In this document: piece by piece, positions 24,223-34,439 of the stretch
Layout: the number at the start of each line of letters is the position of its first letter
Numbering within the stretch: position 1 is the stretch's first letter
Assembly (NCBI GenBank): GCA_002435595.1
Contig: DJBL01000030.1
Span: forward strand, 12,662-48,345
DNA: 35,684 bases
Direction: 5' to 3'
Source of the DNA: Stenotrophomonas maltophilia
GTDB lineage: Bacteria; Pseudomonadota; Gammaproteobacteria; Xanthomonadales; Xanthomonadaceae
Notes under the pieces: generated by a model
Databases searched by the model: none
The model's input: the letters and a program-made list of their open reading frames with translations, nothing else
Told to the model about the DNA's origin: nothing
Program-made: the position numbers and the translations under genes

Positions 24223-24236
24223 TTGCCGCGGTTCGA

Positions 24237-26009
24237 CTACTTCACCCCGTGCATCATCTTCTTCAGCAGCGGCGAACAGGCCAGGGCCACCGCCGCGCAG
24301 CCCAGGCCGATCCACATCAACAGCCAGAACAGGTGCTCGTAGCTGGCGGCGGCGCTGGCGATGTTCATGGTTTCGCCTTCGGGCACCTCGATCGCGGCAA
24401 GCTTGCCGAACAGCGCGGCCAGCGTCTCGGAGAACGCGGTGGCCAGGAACCAGGTGCCCATCATCAGGCTGACCACGCGCGGCGCGGCCAGCTGGGTCAC
24501 CGCCGACAGGCCCACCGGCGACAGGCACATCTCGCCGATCTCCAGGATCAGGTAGGCCAGTACCAGCCACCACACGCTGGCCATCTGCCCGGTCGCGCCC
24601 ACCTGCTGCGCCGCCAGTGCCAGCGGCACGAACGACAGCGCGGCGAAGATCAGCCCGAACGAGGACTTCACCGGCTTGGACGGGTCCAGCCGACGCCGGT
24701 CCAGCCAGGCCCACAACGTGGCGAACAAGGGCGCCAGCACCACCAGGAACAACCCGCCCAGGTAGGTCAGCGAGCCGGCGGTCTGCGGAATCACCAGGCA
24801 GTCGCGGACCAGCATCACCAGCATCAGCACGACGATGCCGACGAACAGGTTGCGCGGTGCGGTCGAGCCGGGGGTGCGCTCGGACAGCCGCGCCGCCACC
24901 ACGAAGCCCAGCGGCGCCAGCAGCAGCGAGGCGATCGACCACGGCAGCGGGGTGCCGCCCTGGATCACCAGGGAGGGCACCAGGTCCTTGGTCAACAGGC
25001 GATCGGTGAAGGTCACCCACGAGCCGTAGGTCTGCTCGTACAGGGTGAAGAACACCAGCGCCATGAAGATCAGCGCCATCAGCGCGATCATCTGCTGGCG
25101 CTGCACCGGCGTGCAGCGGGTACCGGTGAACCAGGCGAACCACACCAGCACGCCGCCCAGCACCACGATCATCAACATCAGCGCCAGGCTGATTTCACCG
25201 CCCAGCGCGAACGCGCCATTGGCCGCGGCCCACATCAGCGCCGCCACGGGCACCACGCCAAGCACGGCCACGGCATAGATCAGCCACTCGCGGCGGATGC
25301 CCAGCACGCGCTGGCGCAGTGCGGGCACGTCGGTCGGCTCGGCGTGGCCCTGCAGGTACTTCTGGCCCCACAGGAACATGCCCAGGCCGATCACCATGCC
25401 GATCCCGGCCGCGCCGAAGCCGTACTTCCAGCCATAGGCCTCGCCGAGGAAGCCGCATACCAGCGAGGCGAACAGCGCGCCCAGGTTGATGCCGGCGTAG
25501 AACAGCGAGAAGCCCGAATCGCGGCGCGGATCGTTTTCCGGATACAGCTTGCCGACGATGGTGGAGATGTTGGGCTTGAGGAAGCCCACGCCCATGATGA
25601 TCAGCGCCAGCGACAGGTAGGTGATGCCGAGTGCGGCATCATCGCGGACGATCTGGCCGTCGATGCGGGTGGCCGCATGGCCTTCGAAGGCCATGCCCAG
25701 GTGGCCCAGCACCAGCAGCACGCCGCCGAACACCACCGCCTTGCGCATGCCCAGCCAGCGGTCGGCCAGCAGGCCGCCGAACACCGGGATGCAGTACACC
25801 AGCCCGCCATACGCGCCCAGCAGGTCCAGCCCGGCCTTGTCGCCGAACAGGTGGTACTTGGTGAGGTACAGCAGCAGCAGCGCCTTCATCCCGTAGAACG
25901 AAAACCGCTCCCACATCTCGGTGAAGAAGCAGACGTAGACGCCCTTGGGATGGCCAAGGAAATCGTCGGTGGCGGTCGAGGCGGAAGCGGGCAGGGCGGC
26001 TGCGGTCAT
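24237..26009 (-). CDS. POT/PTR family proton-dependent oligopeptide transporter
   Basis: A 590-residue peptide MFS carrier with about 14 hydrophobic segments. The proton-coupling motif ExxERFxxYG is exact as E31-M-W-E34-R35-F-S-F-Y39-G. The second family signature appears as 'VGFLKPNISTIVGKLYP' with 'GFSLFYAGINLGAL' nearby. The second half has 'GEMCLSPVGLSAVTQLAP'-like sequence (key residues E, P, G), also typical. It should import di- and tripeptides with protons. It stands alone between terminators, with its own TATAAT at 26037-26042. Its place between two exported peptidases and near an OPT carrier suggests peptide nutrition. Confidence 0.92.
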   Translation of the reverse strand: MTAAALPASASTATDDFLGHPKGVYVCFFTEMWERFSFYGMKALLLLYLTKYHLFGDKAGLDLLGAYGGLVYCIPVFGGLLADRWLGMRKAVVFGGVLLVLGHLGMAFEGHAATRIDGQIVRDDAALGITYLSLALIIMGVGFLKPNISTIVGKLYPENDPRRDSGFSLFYAGINLGALFASLVCGFLGEAYGWKYGFGAAGIGMVIGLGMFLWGQKYLQGHAEPTDVPALRQRVLGIRREWLIYAVAVLGVVPVAALMWAAANGAFALGGEISLALMLMIVVLGGVLVWFAWFTGTRCTPVQRQQMIALMALIFMALVFFTLYEQTYGSWVTFTDRLLTKDLVPSLVIQGGTPLPWSIASLLLAPLGFVVAARLSERTPGSTAPRNLFVGIVVLMLVMLVRDCLVIPQTAGSLTYLGGLFLVVLAPLFATLWAWLDRRRLDPSKPVKSSFGLIFAALSFVPLALAAQQVGATGQMASVWWLVLAYLILEIGEMCLSPVGLSAVTQLAAPRVVSLMMGTWFLATAFSETLAALFGKLAAIEVPEGETMNIASAAASYEHLFWLLMWIGLGCAAVALACSPLLKKMMHGVK

Positions 26010-26036
26010 CGAAGTGGCAACGGCAAAGAGGCGGCA

Positions 26037-26042
26037 ATTATA
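26037..26042 (-). promoter_or_regulatory. Consensus -10 box of the POT transporter gene
   Basis: A perfect TATAAT on the minus strand, 28 bases upstream of the ATG, in otherwise GC-rich DNA. No good -35 box is seen at 16-18 bases, so either an activator is needed or the match is partly chance. Confidence 0.5.
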
Positions 26043-26075
26043 GAAGCATGCCCGCCAGCGCCGGCCGCCGGCCGG

Positions 26076-26094
26076 AAAACCCGCTCAAGCGGGG
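26076..26094 (-). terminator. Intrinsic terminator after DUF1624 gene
   Basis: On the minus strand CCCGC, loop TTGA, GCGGG then TTTTCC, 12 bases after the stop. The stem is short and the T-run is four bases, so it is of moderate strength. It insulates the POT gene promoter. Confidence 0.7.
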
Positions 26095-26104
26095 AGCGTG
26101 CGCC

Positions 26105-27253
26105 TCACAGGTACCGCAACCACGCGATATCGCGCCGCCTGGCCTTCAACCGCGCAAAGGCACGGGTGGGCCGGTACAGCGCCAGCGCCAGCACCGCGGT
26201 GATCGCCCACAGCGTGGCCACGTGGTCCACCCCGACGTACCCGCCATGGGTCGTGCCCCACACCGCCTCGGCCAGCACGTACAGCAGCTTGAGCACGTAC
26301 AGGTGCAGCAGATAGAAGAACATCGGCGCTGCGCCCACCTCGGCCAGCGGATGCAGCCGGCGGGCCACGGCCGGCAGCTCGTACAGGCGCAGCAGCAACA
26401 GTCCGATGCCCAGCGTCAGCAGCAGGAACAGCAGCGAAGGCGGGTACTTGGTCACGTTGAGCACGCTCATCAGCGTCTGCCCGGCCGTGCCCAGCGCCTG
26501 CCACGGCGCATCGCCGTACACGTTGGCCGCGCGCAGCAGCGCAAACCCCAGCAGCGCACCCGCCCCGGCCCACAGCAGCCGGCGCTGGCGCCGCGCCGGG
26601 TCGCCGTCGCGGGCGAACCACGGCCCCAGCACGTAGCCCAGCGCGATTACCCCGATCCACGGCAGTACCGGGTAGGAGGTGCGCAGGCGCAGGTGCTCAC
26701 CCAGTTCGATCCAGTCGCGCTGGTGCAGCACCTTCCACAGCACTGCCAGTGGCCCATTGCCGTCCACGTGCACGCCATCGAGCAGGTTGTGGCCGCCGAT
26801 CAGCACCAGCGCCAGCACCGCCAGCACGCCGCGCGGCAGCCACAGCAGGCCGGCCAGCGCAATCATGCTCAGCCCGATCGCCCAGATCACCTGCAGATAG
26901 ATCACGCTCGGCGGGAACTGCAGTGTCCAGGCGAAATTGACCACCAGTATCTCCAGCGCCACCAGGAACACCCCGCGCTTGAGCAGGAACGCGGCCGCCG
27001 CGCGCCGGCCGGTCGCCTGGCCGCTGCCATACAGCCACGCCGAGAGGCCGGTGAGCAGCACGAACACCGGCGCGCACAGGTGCGCCAGCAGGCGGCTGGC
27101 GAACAGGGCCGGCTCGACCTGGTCCACCGCCATGGGGTCGGCCACCTGGGCATGCAGGTAGAAGGTCTCGCGCACGTGGTCGAGCAGCATCAGCACGATC
27201 ACCGTGCCGCGCAGCTGGTCGATGGACGTCAGACGGGGGGAGGCGGGGGCCAC
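26105..27253 (-). CDS. DUF1624 / heparan-alpha-glucosaminide N-acetyltransferase-like membrane protein
   Basis: A 382-residue protein with about ten hydrophobic segments. 'LTSIDQLRGTVIVLMLLDHVRETFY' is the N-terminal signature of the DUF1624 (HGSNAT catalytic-like) family, which transfers acyl groups across the inner membrane. Supporting blocks are 'LCAPVFVLLTGLSAWLYG', 'PVLPWIGVIALGYVLG', 'TKYPPSLLFLLLTLG' and 'GAAPMFFYLLHLYVLKLLY'. The acceptor is unknown, perhaps cell-wall sugar or envelope glycan. I prefer the GTG at 27253, because GGAG (27259-27262) lies five bases before it. The first in-frame ATG (27289) sits in a TATGTTATAT tract that looks like promoter and lacks a ribosome-binding site. 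If that ATG were used, 12 residues would be added. Confidence 0.85.
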   Translation of the reverse strand: MAPASPRLTSIDQLRGTVIVLMLLDHVRETFYLHAQVADPMAVDQVEPALFASRLLAHLCAPVFVLLTGLSAWLYGSGQATGRRAAAAFLLKRGVFLVALEILVVNFAWTLQFPPSVIYLQVIWAIGLSMIALAGLLWLPRGVLAVLALVLIGGHNLLDGVHVDGNGPLAVLWKVLHQRDWIELGEHLRLRTSYPVLPWIGVIALGYVLGPWFARDGDPARRQRRLLWAGAGALLGFALLRAANVYGDAPWQALGTAGQTLMSVLNVTKYPPSLLFLLLTLGIGLLLLRLYELPAVARRLHPLAEVGAAPMFFYLLHLYVLKLLYVLAEAVWGTTHGGYVGVDHVATLWAITAVLALALYRPTRAFARLKARRRDIAWLRYL

Positions 27254-27527
27254 AGGCGCTCCGGTCGATGGCGCGACAGGATATAACATAACATTTGGCG
27301 CGTCGCCTGCCCTGGCCAGGTCATTGCGACCGCTCCGCAGGGGCAGGCGGACCGGCGGCGCAGCGCAGCGGCTGTGCCAACTGTGGCCGGATGCGACCGT
27401 CTGCGACGGACAAAGCCTGTCACGTCGACGTCCATCGCGTGCGCAGGGCGGTCCGGGACCAACCGCACTGGACTTGACGCCCCCTGAACGCTAGCGTGAA
27501 AGGGATTTTTTGCCATCAGGGGCATCC

Positions 27528-29498
27528 ATGAACAACGACGCTGCGCCCAAGCAGCTCACCTTCCGCGCGGTGGTCCTTGCCATCGTGCTGGCGGTGGTGC
27601 TGTCGGCCGCCAATGCCTACCTCGGTCTGTTCGCAGGCCTGACCATCGCCACCGCGATTCCCGCCGCGGTCATCTCCATGGGCGTGCTGCGCCTGCTCGG
27701 CGGTGGCACCATCCTTGAAAACAACATCGTCCAGACCGGCGCCTCGGCCGGTTCGTCGATCGCCGCCGGCGTCATCTTCACCATCCCCGCGCTGGTGATC
27801 ATGGGCTACTGGCCGGACTTCAAGTACTGGTGGGTGCTGGGCATCGCCGGCCTCGGCGGCCTGCTGGGCGTGTTGTTCTCGGTGCCGCTGCGGCGCTCGA
27901 TGATCGTCGAAGACCCGCTGCCGTTCCCGGAAGGCAAAGCCGCCGCCGAAGTACTCAAGGCCGGTGAAAACCCCGGCCCGGGCCTGAAGATCCTGGCCGT
28001 GTCGGCGGTGATCGGTGCGTTCGTCAAGGTCGCGGCCGCCAGCGGCATGCGCCTGATCCCCGATGCCTGGGCGCAGTCGGCCTACATCGGCAGTTCCAAG
28101 ATCACCGCCTTCATCGGCACCAACCTGTCGCCGGCGCTGCTGGGCGTGGGCTACATCGTCGGCCTCAATGTCGGCATCGTGGTGGTGTCCGGGTCGATCC
28201 TGTCCTGGCACATCGCCATCCCGCTGTACCAGGCGTTCTTCGTCAACAGCGACCCGGCCCTGGCCGCCTCCATCGCCACCGCCTCGTCCACCGACGCGGC
28301 GTTTGCGATCTGGAGCGCCAAGATCCGCTACCTCGGTGTGGGCGCAATGCTGATCGGCGGCGTGTGGACCCTGATCTCGCTGCGCAAGTCGCTGTTCAAC
28401 GGGGTCAAGAGCGGCTTCGCCGCTGCGCGCAAGAGTGGCGGTCCGGCCCTGGCCGAGACCGAGCGCGACCTGCCCATGAAGTGGATGCTGGTGGCGCTGG
28501 TGGTGTTCACCCTGCCGCTGCTGGCGCTGTACCAGGCCATCGTGGGCCAGTGGCATGTGTCGATCCCGATGACCATCATCATGATCGTCGCCGGCTTCCT
28601 GTTCGTTTCGGTGTCGGCCTACCTGGCCGGCCTGATCGGCTCGTCCAACAACCCGGTCTCGGGCATCACCATCTCCACCATCCTGTTTGCCTCGGCCGTG
28701 CTGGTGCTGCTGCTGGGCAAGAGCGGCCTGACCCCGGTCGGCGTGGGCGGCGCCCCGCTGGGTGCGGTGGCGGCCATCATGATCGGTGCGGTGGTGTGCT
28801 GCGCCGCCGCGGTCGGGGGGGACAACCTGCAGGACCTCAAGGCCGGCTACATCGTCGGTGCAACCCCGTGGAAGCAGCAGTTGATGCTGGGCATCGGCGC
28901 GTTCTCGTGCGCGCTGATCATGGCCCCGGTGCTGAACCTGCTGGCCACCGCGTACGGCATCGGTGCGCCCACCGCCGCCCATCCCAACGCCCTGGCGGCG
29001 CCGCAGGCCAACCTGATGGCCTCGGTGGCCAAGGGTCTGTTCGGTGGCCAGCTGCCGTGGACCTTCATCGCCATCGGTGCGGGCATCGGTGCGCTCATCA
29101 TCGCCTTCGACGGCTGGCTGAAGTCGCGCGGGTCCCGCTTCCGCGTGCCGGTGCTGGCCGCGGCGATCGGCATCTACCTGCCGCTGGAGCTGATGGTGCC
29201 GATCTTCCTGGGCGGCCTGATCTCCTACCTGGTCGAGCGCTTCCACAAGGTGCGTGCCGAGGACGAAGAAGGCCGCGACCGCGTGCACAAGCCGGGCGTG
29301 CTGTTCGCTGCGGGCCTGATCACCGGTGAAGCGCTGATGGGTATCGCCATTGCGATCCCGATCGTGCTCAGCGGCCGCGCCGATGTACTGGCCCTGCCGT
29401 TCGCCCTGCCGGGTGCCGACTGGATCGGCCTGGCCGTGCTGTTCCTGGTGGGCTGGCTGATCTACCGCACCGGCAAGCGGTCCGGCGGCAAGGTCTGA
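27528..29498 (+). CDS. OPT family oligopeptide transporter
   Basis: A 656-residue integral membrane protein with about 14-16 hydrophobic segments, matching the prokaryotic OPT family. Signatures include 'NAYLGLFAGLTIATAIPAAV' near the N-terminus, 'ENNIVQTGASAGSSIAAGVIFTIPAL', 'DPLPFPEGKAAAEVL' and 'SSNNPVSGITI'. 'AAAVGGDNLQDLKAGYIVGATPWKQQ' is also a family hallmark. OPT proteins carry oligopeptides or metal-chelator complexes; bacterial substrates are poorly known. Start at ATG 27528, preceded by AGGGG at good spacing; the in-frame codon at 27510 has no such signal. TTGACG at 27474-27479 may be a -35 box. Divergent from the DUF1624 gene and followed by a hairpin terminator. Confidence 0.92.
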   Translation: MNNDAAPKQLTFRAVVLAIVLAVVLSAANAYLGLFAGLTIATAIPAAVISMGVLRLLGGGTILENNIVQTGASAGSSIAAGVIFTIPALVIMGYWPDFKYWWVLGIAGLGGLLGVLFSVPLRRSMIVEDPLPFPEGKAAAEVLKAGENPGPGLKILAVSAVIGAFVKVAAASGMRLIPDAWAQSAYIGSSKITAFIGTNLSPALLGVGYIVGLNVGIVVVSGSILSWHIAIPLYQAFFVNSDPALAASIATASSTDAAFAIWSAKIRYLGVGAMLIGGVWTLISLRKSLFNGVKSGFAAARKSGGPALAETERDLPMKWMLVALVVFTLPLLALYQAIVGQWHVSIPMTIIMIVAGFLFVSVSAYLAGLIGSSNNPVSGITISTILFASAVLVLLLGKSGLTPVGVGGAPLGAVAAIMIGAVVCCAAAVGGDNLQDLKAGYIVGATPWKQQLMLGIGAFSCALIMAPVLNLLATAYGIGAPTAAHPNALAAPQANLMASVAKGLFGGQLPWTFIAIGAGIGALIIAFDGWLKSRGSRFRVPVLAAAIGIYLPLELMVPIFLGGLISYLVERFHKVRAEDEEGRDRVHKPGVLFAAGLITGEALMGIAIAIPIVLSGRADVLALPFALPGADWIGLAVLFLVGWLIYRTGKRSGGKV

Positions 29499-29517
29499 CC
29501 GACCGGCTGTGACACCC

Positions 29518-29545
29518 GACAAACCCCGCCGCGGCGGGGTTTGTC
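29518..29545. terminator. Bidirectional-type terminator hairpin after OPT gene
   Basis: GACAAACCCCGCC and GGCGGGGTTTGTC are perfect 13-base arms around GC, beginning 20 bases after the stop. AAA on the left and TTT on the right give short U-runs for both directions. Confidence 0.75.
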
Positions 29546-29634
29546 GCTTCCGGGCAGCGGCATGACCGATGGCCTTTGCCACGGCCACCCCCGCGGCCCT
29601 ACCATCGGCGTTTTGCCGTTCCGCGGAGAACCCG

Positions 29635-31698
<2,064 letters not shown>

Positions 31699-31773
31699 GC
31701 CGGTTGGATGCGCCGCCCGATGGGGCGGCGCTTCTTTATCGGCGCATCGCATCCTGCCGCTGCACGCCGCGGC

Positions 31774-31796
31774 AGCCGACCAACGGTCGGCTCTAC
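31774..31796 (-). repeat. Single GTAG-REP element, GCCGACC family
   Basis: On the minus strand GTAG precedes AGCCGACC, loop GTT, GGTCGGCT. This is another common Stenotrophomonas REP palindrome, here a solitary copy between the DPP5-like gene and the DUF819 gene. It may help stop or stabilise transcripts. Confidence 0.75.
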
Positions 31797-31857
31797 CTGC
31801 GGGTTTGTTCCCGGCACGCGCGAACGTGCGTGTCCCTTTACCAGGCATTTCCCACCC

Positions 31858-33096
31858 GTGAAAGCACCCGCCCTGATCCAGAACGACATCGTCGTCTTCG
31901 GCCTGATCGCCGCCACCCTCGGCGCCGTCTTCTGGACCGCCTCGCGCGAGCAGGGCGTGTGGAAGCGCTTCTATACCGTCGTGCCGGCCCTTCTGCTGTG
32001 TTACCTGCTGCCCGGCATCTACAACACCGTCGGCCTGATCGACGGGCAGAACACCCATCTGTACAACCCGGTGGCGCGCGACATCCTGCTGCCGGCGGCG
32101 CTGGTGCTGCTCACCCTGGCGGTGGACATCAAGGGCATCCTGCGGCTGGGCCCGAAGCTGATCGTGATGTACCTCGGCGCGTCCTTCAGCATCATGCTGG
32201 GCGCGGTGGTGGCCTTCCAGGTGATGAAGTGGCTGCACCCGGACACGGTGGCCGGCGACACCTGGGCCGGCATGGCCGCTCTGGCGGGCAGCTGGATCGG
32301 GGGGGGCGCCAACATGCTGGCCATGCGCGAGGTGTTCGACGTGAACGCCACCACCTTTGGCCAGTTCGCGGTAGTGGACGTGGGCGTGGGTTATGTGTGG
32401 ATGGCCGCACTGATCTTCCTGGCCGGGCGCGCGGCGAAGATCGACGCGCGCAGCGGCGCCGATACCTCCGGCATCGATGAACTGAAACTGCGCATCGAGA
32501 AGTTCCGCAGCGAACACGAGCGCGTGGCCAGCCTCACCGACCTGATGCTGATCGTGGCGGTGGCCTTCGGCACCGTCGGGCTCTCGCATGCAATCGCCGG
32601 GCCGGTTTCGGCGTGGTTCAAGGGCCATGTCAGCTGGGCCTCGCAGTTCAGCCTGGATGCGCCGTTCGTGTGGGTGGTGGTGATCTCCACCACCTGTGGA
32701 CTGGCGTTGAGCTTCACCCGGGCGCGCAACCTGGAAGGGGCAGGGGCCTCCAAGCTCGGCTCGCTGCTGCTGTACTTCCTGATCGCCTGCATCGGCATGC
32801 AGATGGACCTGCTGGCGTTGCTGGACCGCCCGTGGCTGTTCCTGCTGGGCATCATCTGGATCGCGGTGCACATCGTGCTGCTGTGGGCGCTGGCACGCGT
32901 GCTGAAAGTGCCCTTCTTCTACTTTGCGATCGGCTCGCAATCCAACATCGGCGGGCCAGCCTCGGCCCCGGTGGTCGCTGCCGCCTTCCACCCGTCACTG
33001 GCCCCGGTCGGCGTCCTGCTCGGCACGATGGGCTACGCCACCGGCACCTACCTGGCCTACATCGTCGGCATCACCCTGCGCGCCATGGCAGGGTAA
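31858..33096 (+). CDS. DUF819 family integral membrane protein
   Basis: A 412-residue protein with about 11 hydrophobic segments, of the DUF819 family. Characteristic blocks are 'CYLLPGIYNTVGLID', 'ILLPAALVLLTLAVDIKGILRLG', 'MAALAGSWIGGGANMLAMRE', and the C-terminal 'FFYFAIGSQSNIGGPASAPVVAAAFHPSLAPVGVLLG'-type region (key: NIGGPASAPV). The family has no established function; the two glycine-rich discontinuous loops resemble secondary transporters. I start it at GTG 31858, which gives a compact N-terminus just before helix 1. An ATG at 31708 is in frame but would add 50 residues translated from the REP region. A weak AGG precedes the GTG. Confidence 0.83.
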   Translation: MKAPALIQNDIVVFGLIAATLGAVFWTASREQGVWKRFYTVVPALLLCYLLPGIYNTVGLIDGQNTHLYNPVARDILLPAALVLLTLAVDIKGILRLGPKLIVMYLGASFSIMLGAVVAFQVMKWLHPDTVAGDTWAGMAALAGSWIGGGANMLAMREVFDVNATTFGQFAVVDVGVGYVWMAALIFLAGRAAKIDARSGADTSGIDELKLRIEKFRSEHERVASLTDLMLIVAVAFGTVGLSHAIAGPVSAWFKGHVSWASQFSLDAPFVWVVVISTTCGLALSFTRARNLEGAGASKLGSLLLYFLIACIGMQMDLLALLDRPWLFLLGIIWIAVHIVLLWALARVLKVPFFYFAIGSQSNIGGPASAPVVAAAFHPSLAPVGVLLGTMGYATGTYLAYIVGITLRAMAG

Positions 33097-33177
33097 ATCC
33101 AGGGCACGCGCCGCCACCGCGCCCGGCGCGGCACGTGACCGCCGAACGCCCGGCATGCCAACGTCGGAACCAAGAGC

Positions 33178-33619
33178 ATCCACGCATGGCGTGGATCAAC
33201 GAGGGCACACCCCGACGGGAAGAGCATCCACGCATGGCGTGGATCAACCAGGCACACCCCGGCAGGCAACCAGGCACCGTAGATCCACGCCACGCGTGGA
33301 TGCCGCGCGCAGCGCGGCACGTGACCGCCGAACGCCCGGCATCCCCATCGCCGACACGAAGAGCATCCACGCATGGCGTGGATCAACGAGGCACGCCCCG
33401 GCAGGCAACCAGGCACCGTAGATCCACGCCATGCGTGGATGCCGCGCGCAGCGCGGCACGTAACCGTCGAACGCCGGCATCCCCGCCGCCGAAACCAAGA
33501 GCATCCACGCATGGCGTGGATCAACGAGGCACACCCCGACGGGAAGAGCATCCACGCATGGCGTGGATCAACGAGGCACGCCCCGACGGGAAGAGCATCC
33601 ACGCACGGCGTGGATCAAC
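33178..33619. repeat. SMAG REP array of eight elements
   Basis: Eight copies of the SMAG palindrome lie at 33178-33200, 33226-33248, 33279-33301, 33365-33387, 33418-33440, 33503-33525, 33550-33572 and 33597-33619. The third and fifth are on the plus strand with canonical GTAG; all six others are on the minus strand and read GTTG instead. Neighbouring minus copies are spaced 47-48 bases apart. A larger block (second-third versus fourth-fifth copies) repeats with a period of 139 bases, showing segmental duplication. Spacers contain secondary palindromes such as CGCGCGCAGCGCG. The 548-base gap 33097-33644 holds no gene; ORFs here translate repeat DNA. Confidence 0.93.
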
Positions 33620-33644
33620 GAGCCAGCCGCCGACCGGGCGAGAT

Positions 33645-34130
33645 CTACCCGGGCAGCAGCCCGCGTTCAATCAACCACGCCCTGGCATCTTCGGCATCCT
33701 GCTCGAACCACGCCCGGGTGGACCCCAGCCGATACGTATACCCCCACGCATCCATGTCGGCCATCAACTGCGCGCTGCCTACGCCGGGCAACTGCGCGGC
33801 CAGCACGATCTGCAGGTAACAGGTGGCATCTTCTTCGGGGACCGAGTCGGTGGCGTCGGTGTGCACCAGCGCGCGTCGCTCCGGTGGCAGCACGATCAGG
33901 TGGCAGGCCTCGTGCAGCATCGAATGCACCGGCGTGTCATCGCGCACGTACACATCGCTGCCGATGATGCCCGCCTCGGGCTCGCCCCAGTAGCTGCCCG
34001 GGATCGGCGCGGCATCCTCCACGCGGTGCAGGCGCAGCTGGTGCGCGGCGAGCAGGGCGGTGGCATCTTCAAAACGGATATCGCCGACGCAGGTGACCTG
34101 CACATCGGCGGTGGCAACGTCGGCGTTCAT
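33645..34130 (-). CDS. Small HExxH (putative metallopeptidase-like) protein downstream of minE
   Basis: A 161-residue soluble protein I cannot name. It contains a clean zinc-binding helix motif H73-E-A-C-H77 in 'VHSMLHEACHLIVLP', preceded by 'GSDVYVRDDTP'. About 22 residues later comes 'PEEDATCYLQIVLAA', whose acidic residues (E99, E100, D101) followed by a helix could supply the third ligand, as in gluzincins and ImmA-like proteins. There is no signal peptide or membrane segment, so it is probably cytoplasmic. The ATG at 34130 is chosen because the longer frame overlaps minE. It follows minE by 46 bases on the same strand, with a hairpin between, so it may belong to the min transcript. Its stop is 25 bases from the SMAG array. 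Confidence 0.72.
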   Translation of the reverse strand: MNADVATADVQVTCVGDIRFEDATALLAAHQLRLHRVEDAAPIPGSYWGEPEAGIIGSDVYVRDDTPVHSMLHEACHLIVLPPERRALVHTDATDSVPEEDATCYLQIVLAAQLPGVGSAQLMADMDAWGYTYRLGSTRAWFEQDAEDARAWLIERGLLPG

Positions 34131-34145
34131 GGCATGTACTTCGGC

Positions 34146-34169
34146 CGCCCCTTCCGCGGGGAAGGGGCG
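34146..34169. other. Hairpin between minE and the HExxH gene
   Basis: CGCCCCTTCC, loop GCGG, GGAAGGGGCG: a perfect ten-pair stem, 7 bases after the minE stop and 15 bases before the next ATG. There is no U-run, so it may be partial terminator, RNA-processing or stability element that sets lower expression of the downstream gene. Confidence 0.55.
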
Positions 34170-34176
34170 ACAAGGC

Positions 34177-34437
34177 TCAGGGCTGCTGCGGGCCTTCGGG
34201 CAAGGCGACGGAGATGTCGAGCACGTCGTGCTCGCCGTCCTTGACCAGGTCGACCTTGACCGCATCGGCATCGATGTTGACGTACTTCTTGATCACTTCC
34301 AGCAGCTCGCGCTGCAGCAGCGGCAGGTAATCCGGGCCGCCACGGTGGCTGCGCTCCTGCGCGATGATGATCTGCAGGCGGTTCTTGGCCGTTTCGGCAG
34401 TGGTCTTCTTCCGGTTCAGGAAATCGAACAGTCCCAT
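34177..34437 (-). CDS. minE: Cell division topological specificity factor MinE
   Basis: An 86-residue MinE of normal length. The N-terminal amphipathic membrane-targeting segment 'MGLFDFLNRKK' is followed by the anti-MinCD helix/strand 'AKNRLQIIIAQERS', and the C-terminal dimerisation and topological domain starts near 'YLPLLQRELLEVIKKYV'. MinE stimulates the ATPase of MinD, drives pole-to-pole oscillation and so frees midcell from MinC inhibition. Its ATG lies 2 bases after the minD stop, so expression is coupled. The C-terminal 'LPEGPQQP' tail is short and not conserved in general. Confidence 0.97.
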   Translation of the reverse strand: MGLFDFLNRKKTTAETAKNRLQIIIAQERSHRGGPDYLPLLQRELLEVIKKYVNIDADAVKVDLVKDGEHDVLDISVALPEGPQQP

Positions 34438-34439
34438 GC

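Noticed and set aside
33057..33602. Minus-strand ORFs of about 100-180 residues rich in 'HAWM' and 'DPRHAW' sequence
   Set aside because: They are translations of SMAG repeats in overlapping frames with no start signals; similar spurious proteins arise wherever these repeats cluster.
33178..33619. Regular short repeats with spacers of about 24-30 bases, resembling a CRISPR array
   Set aside because: Repeats occur in both orientations, spacers are related to each other and not unique, no cas genes are present, and the unit is the known SMAG REP palindrome.
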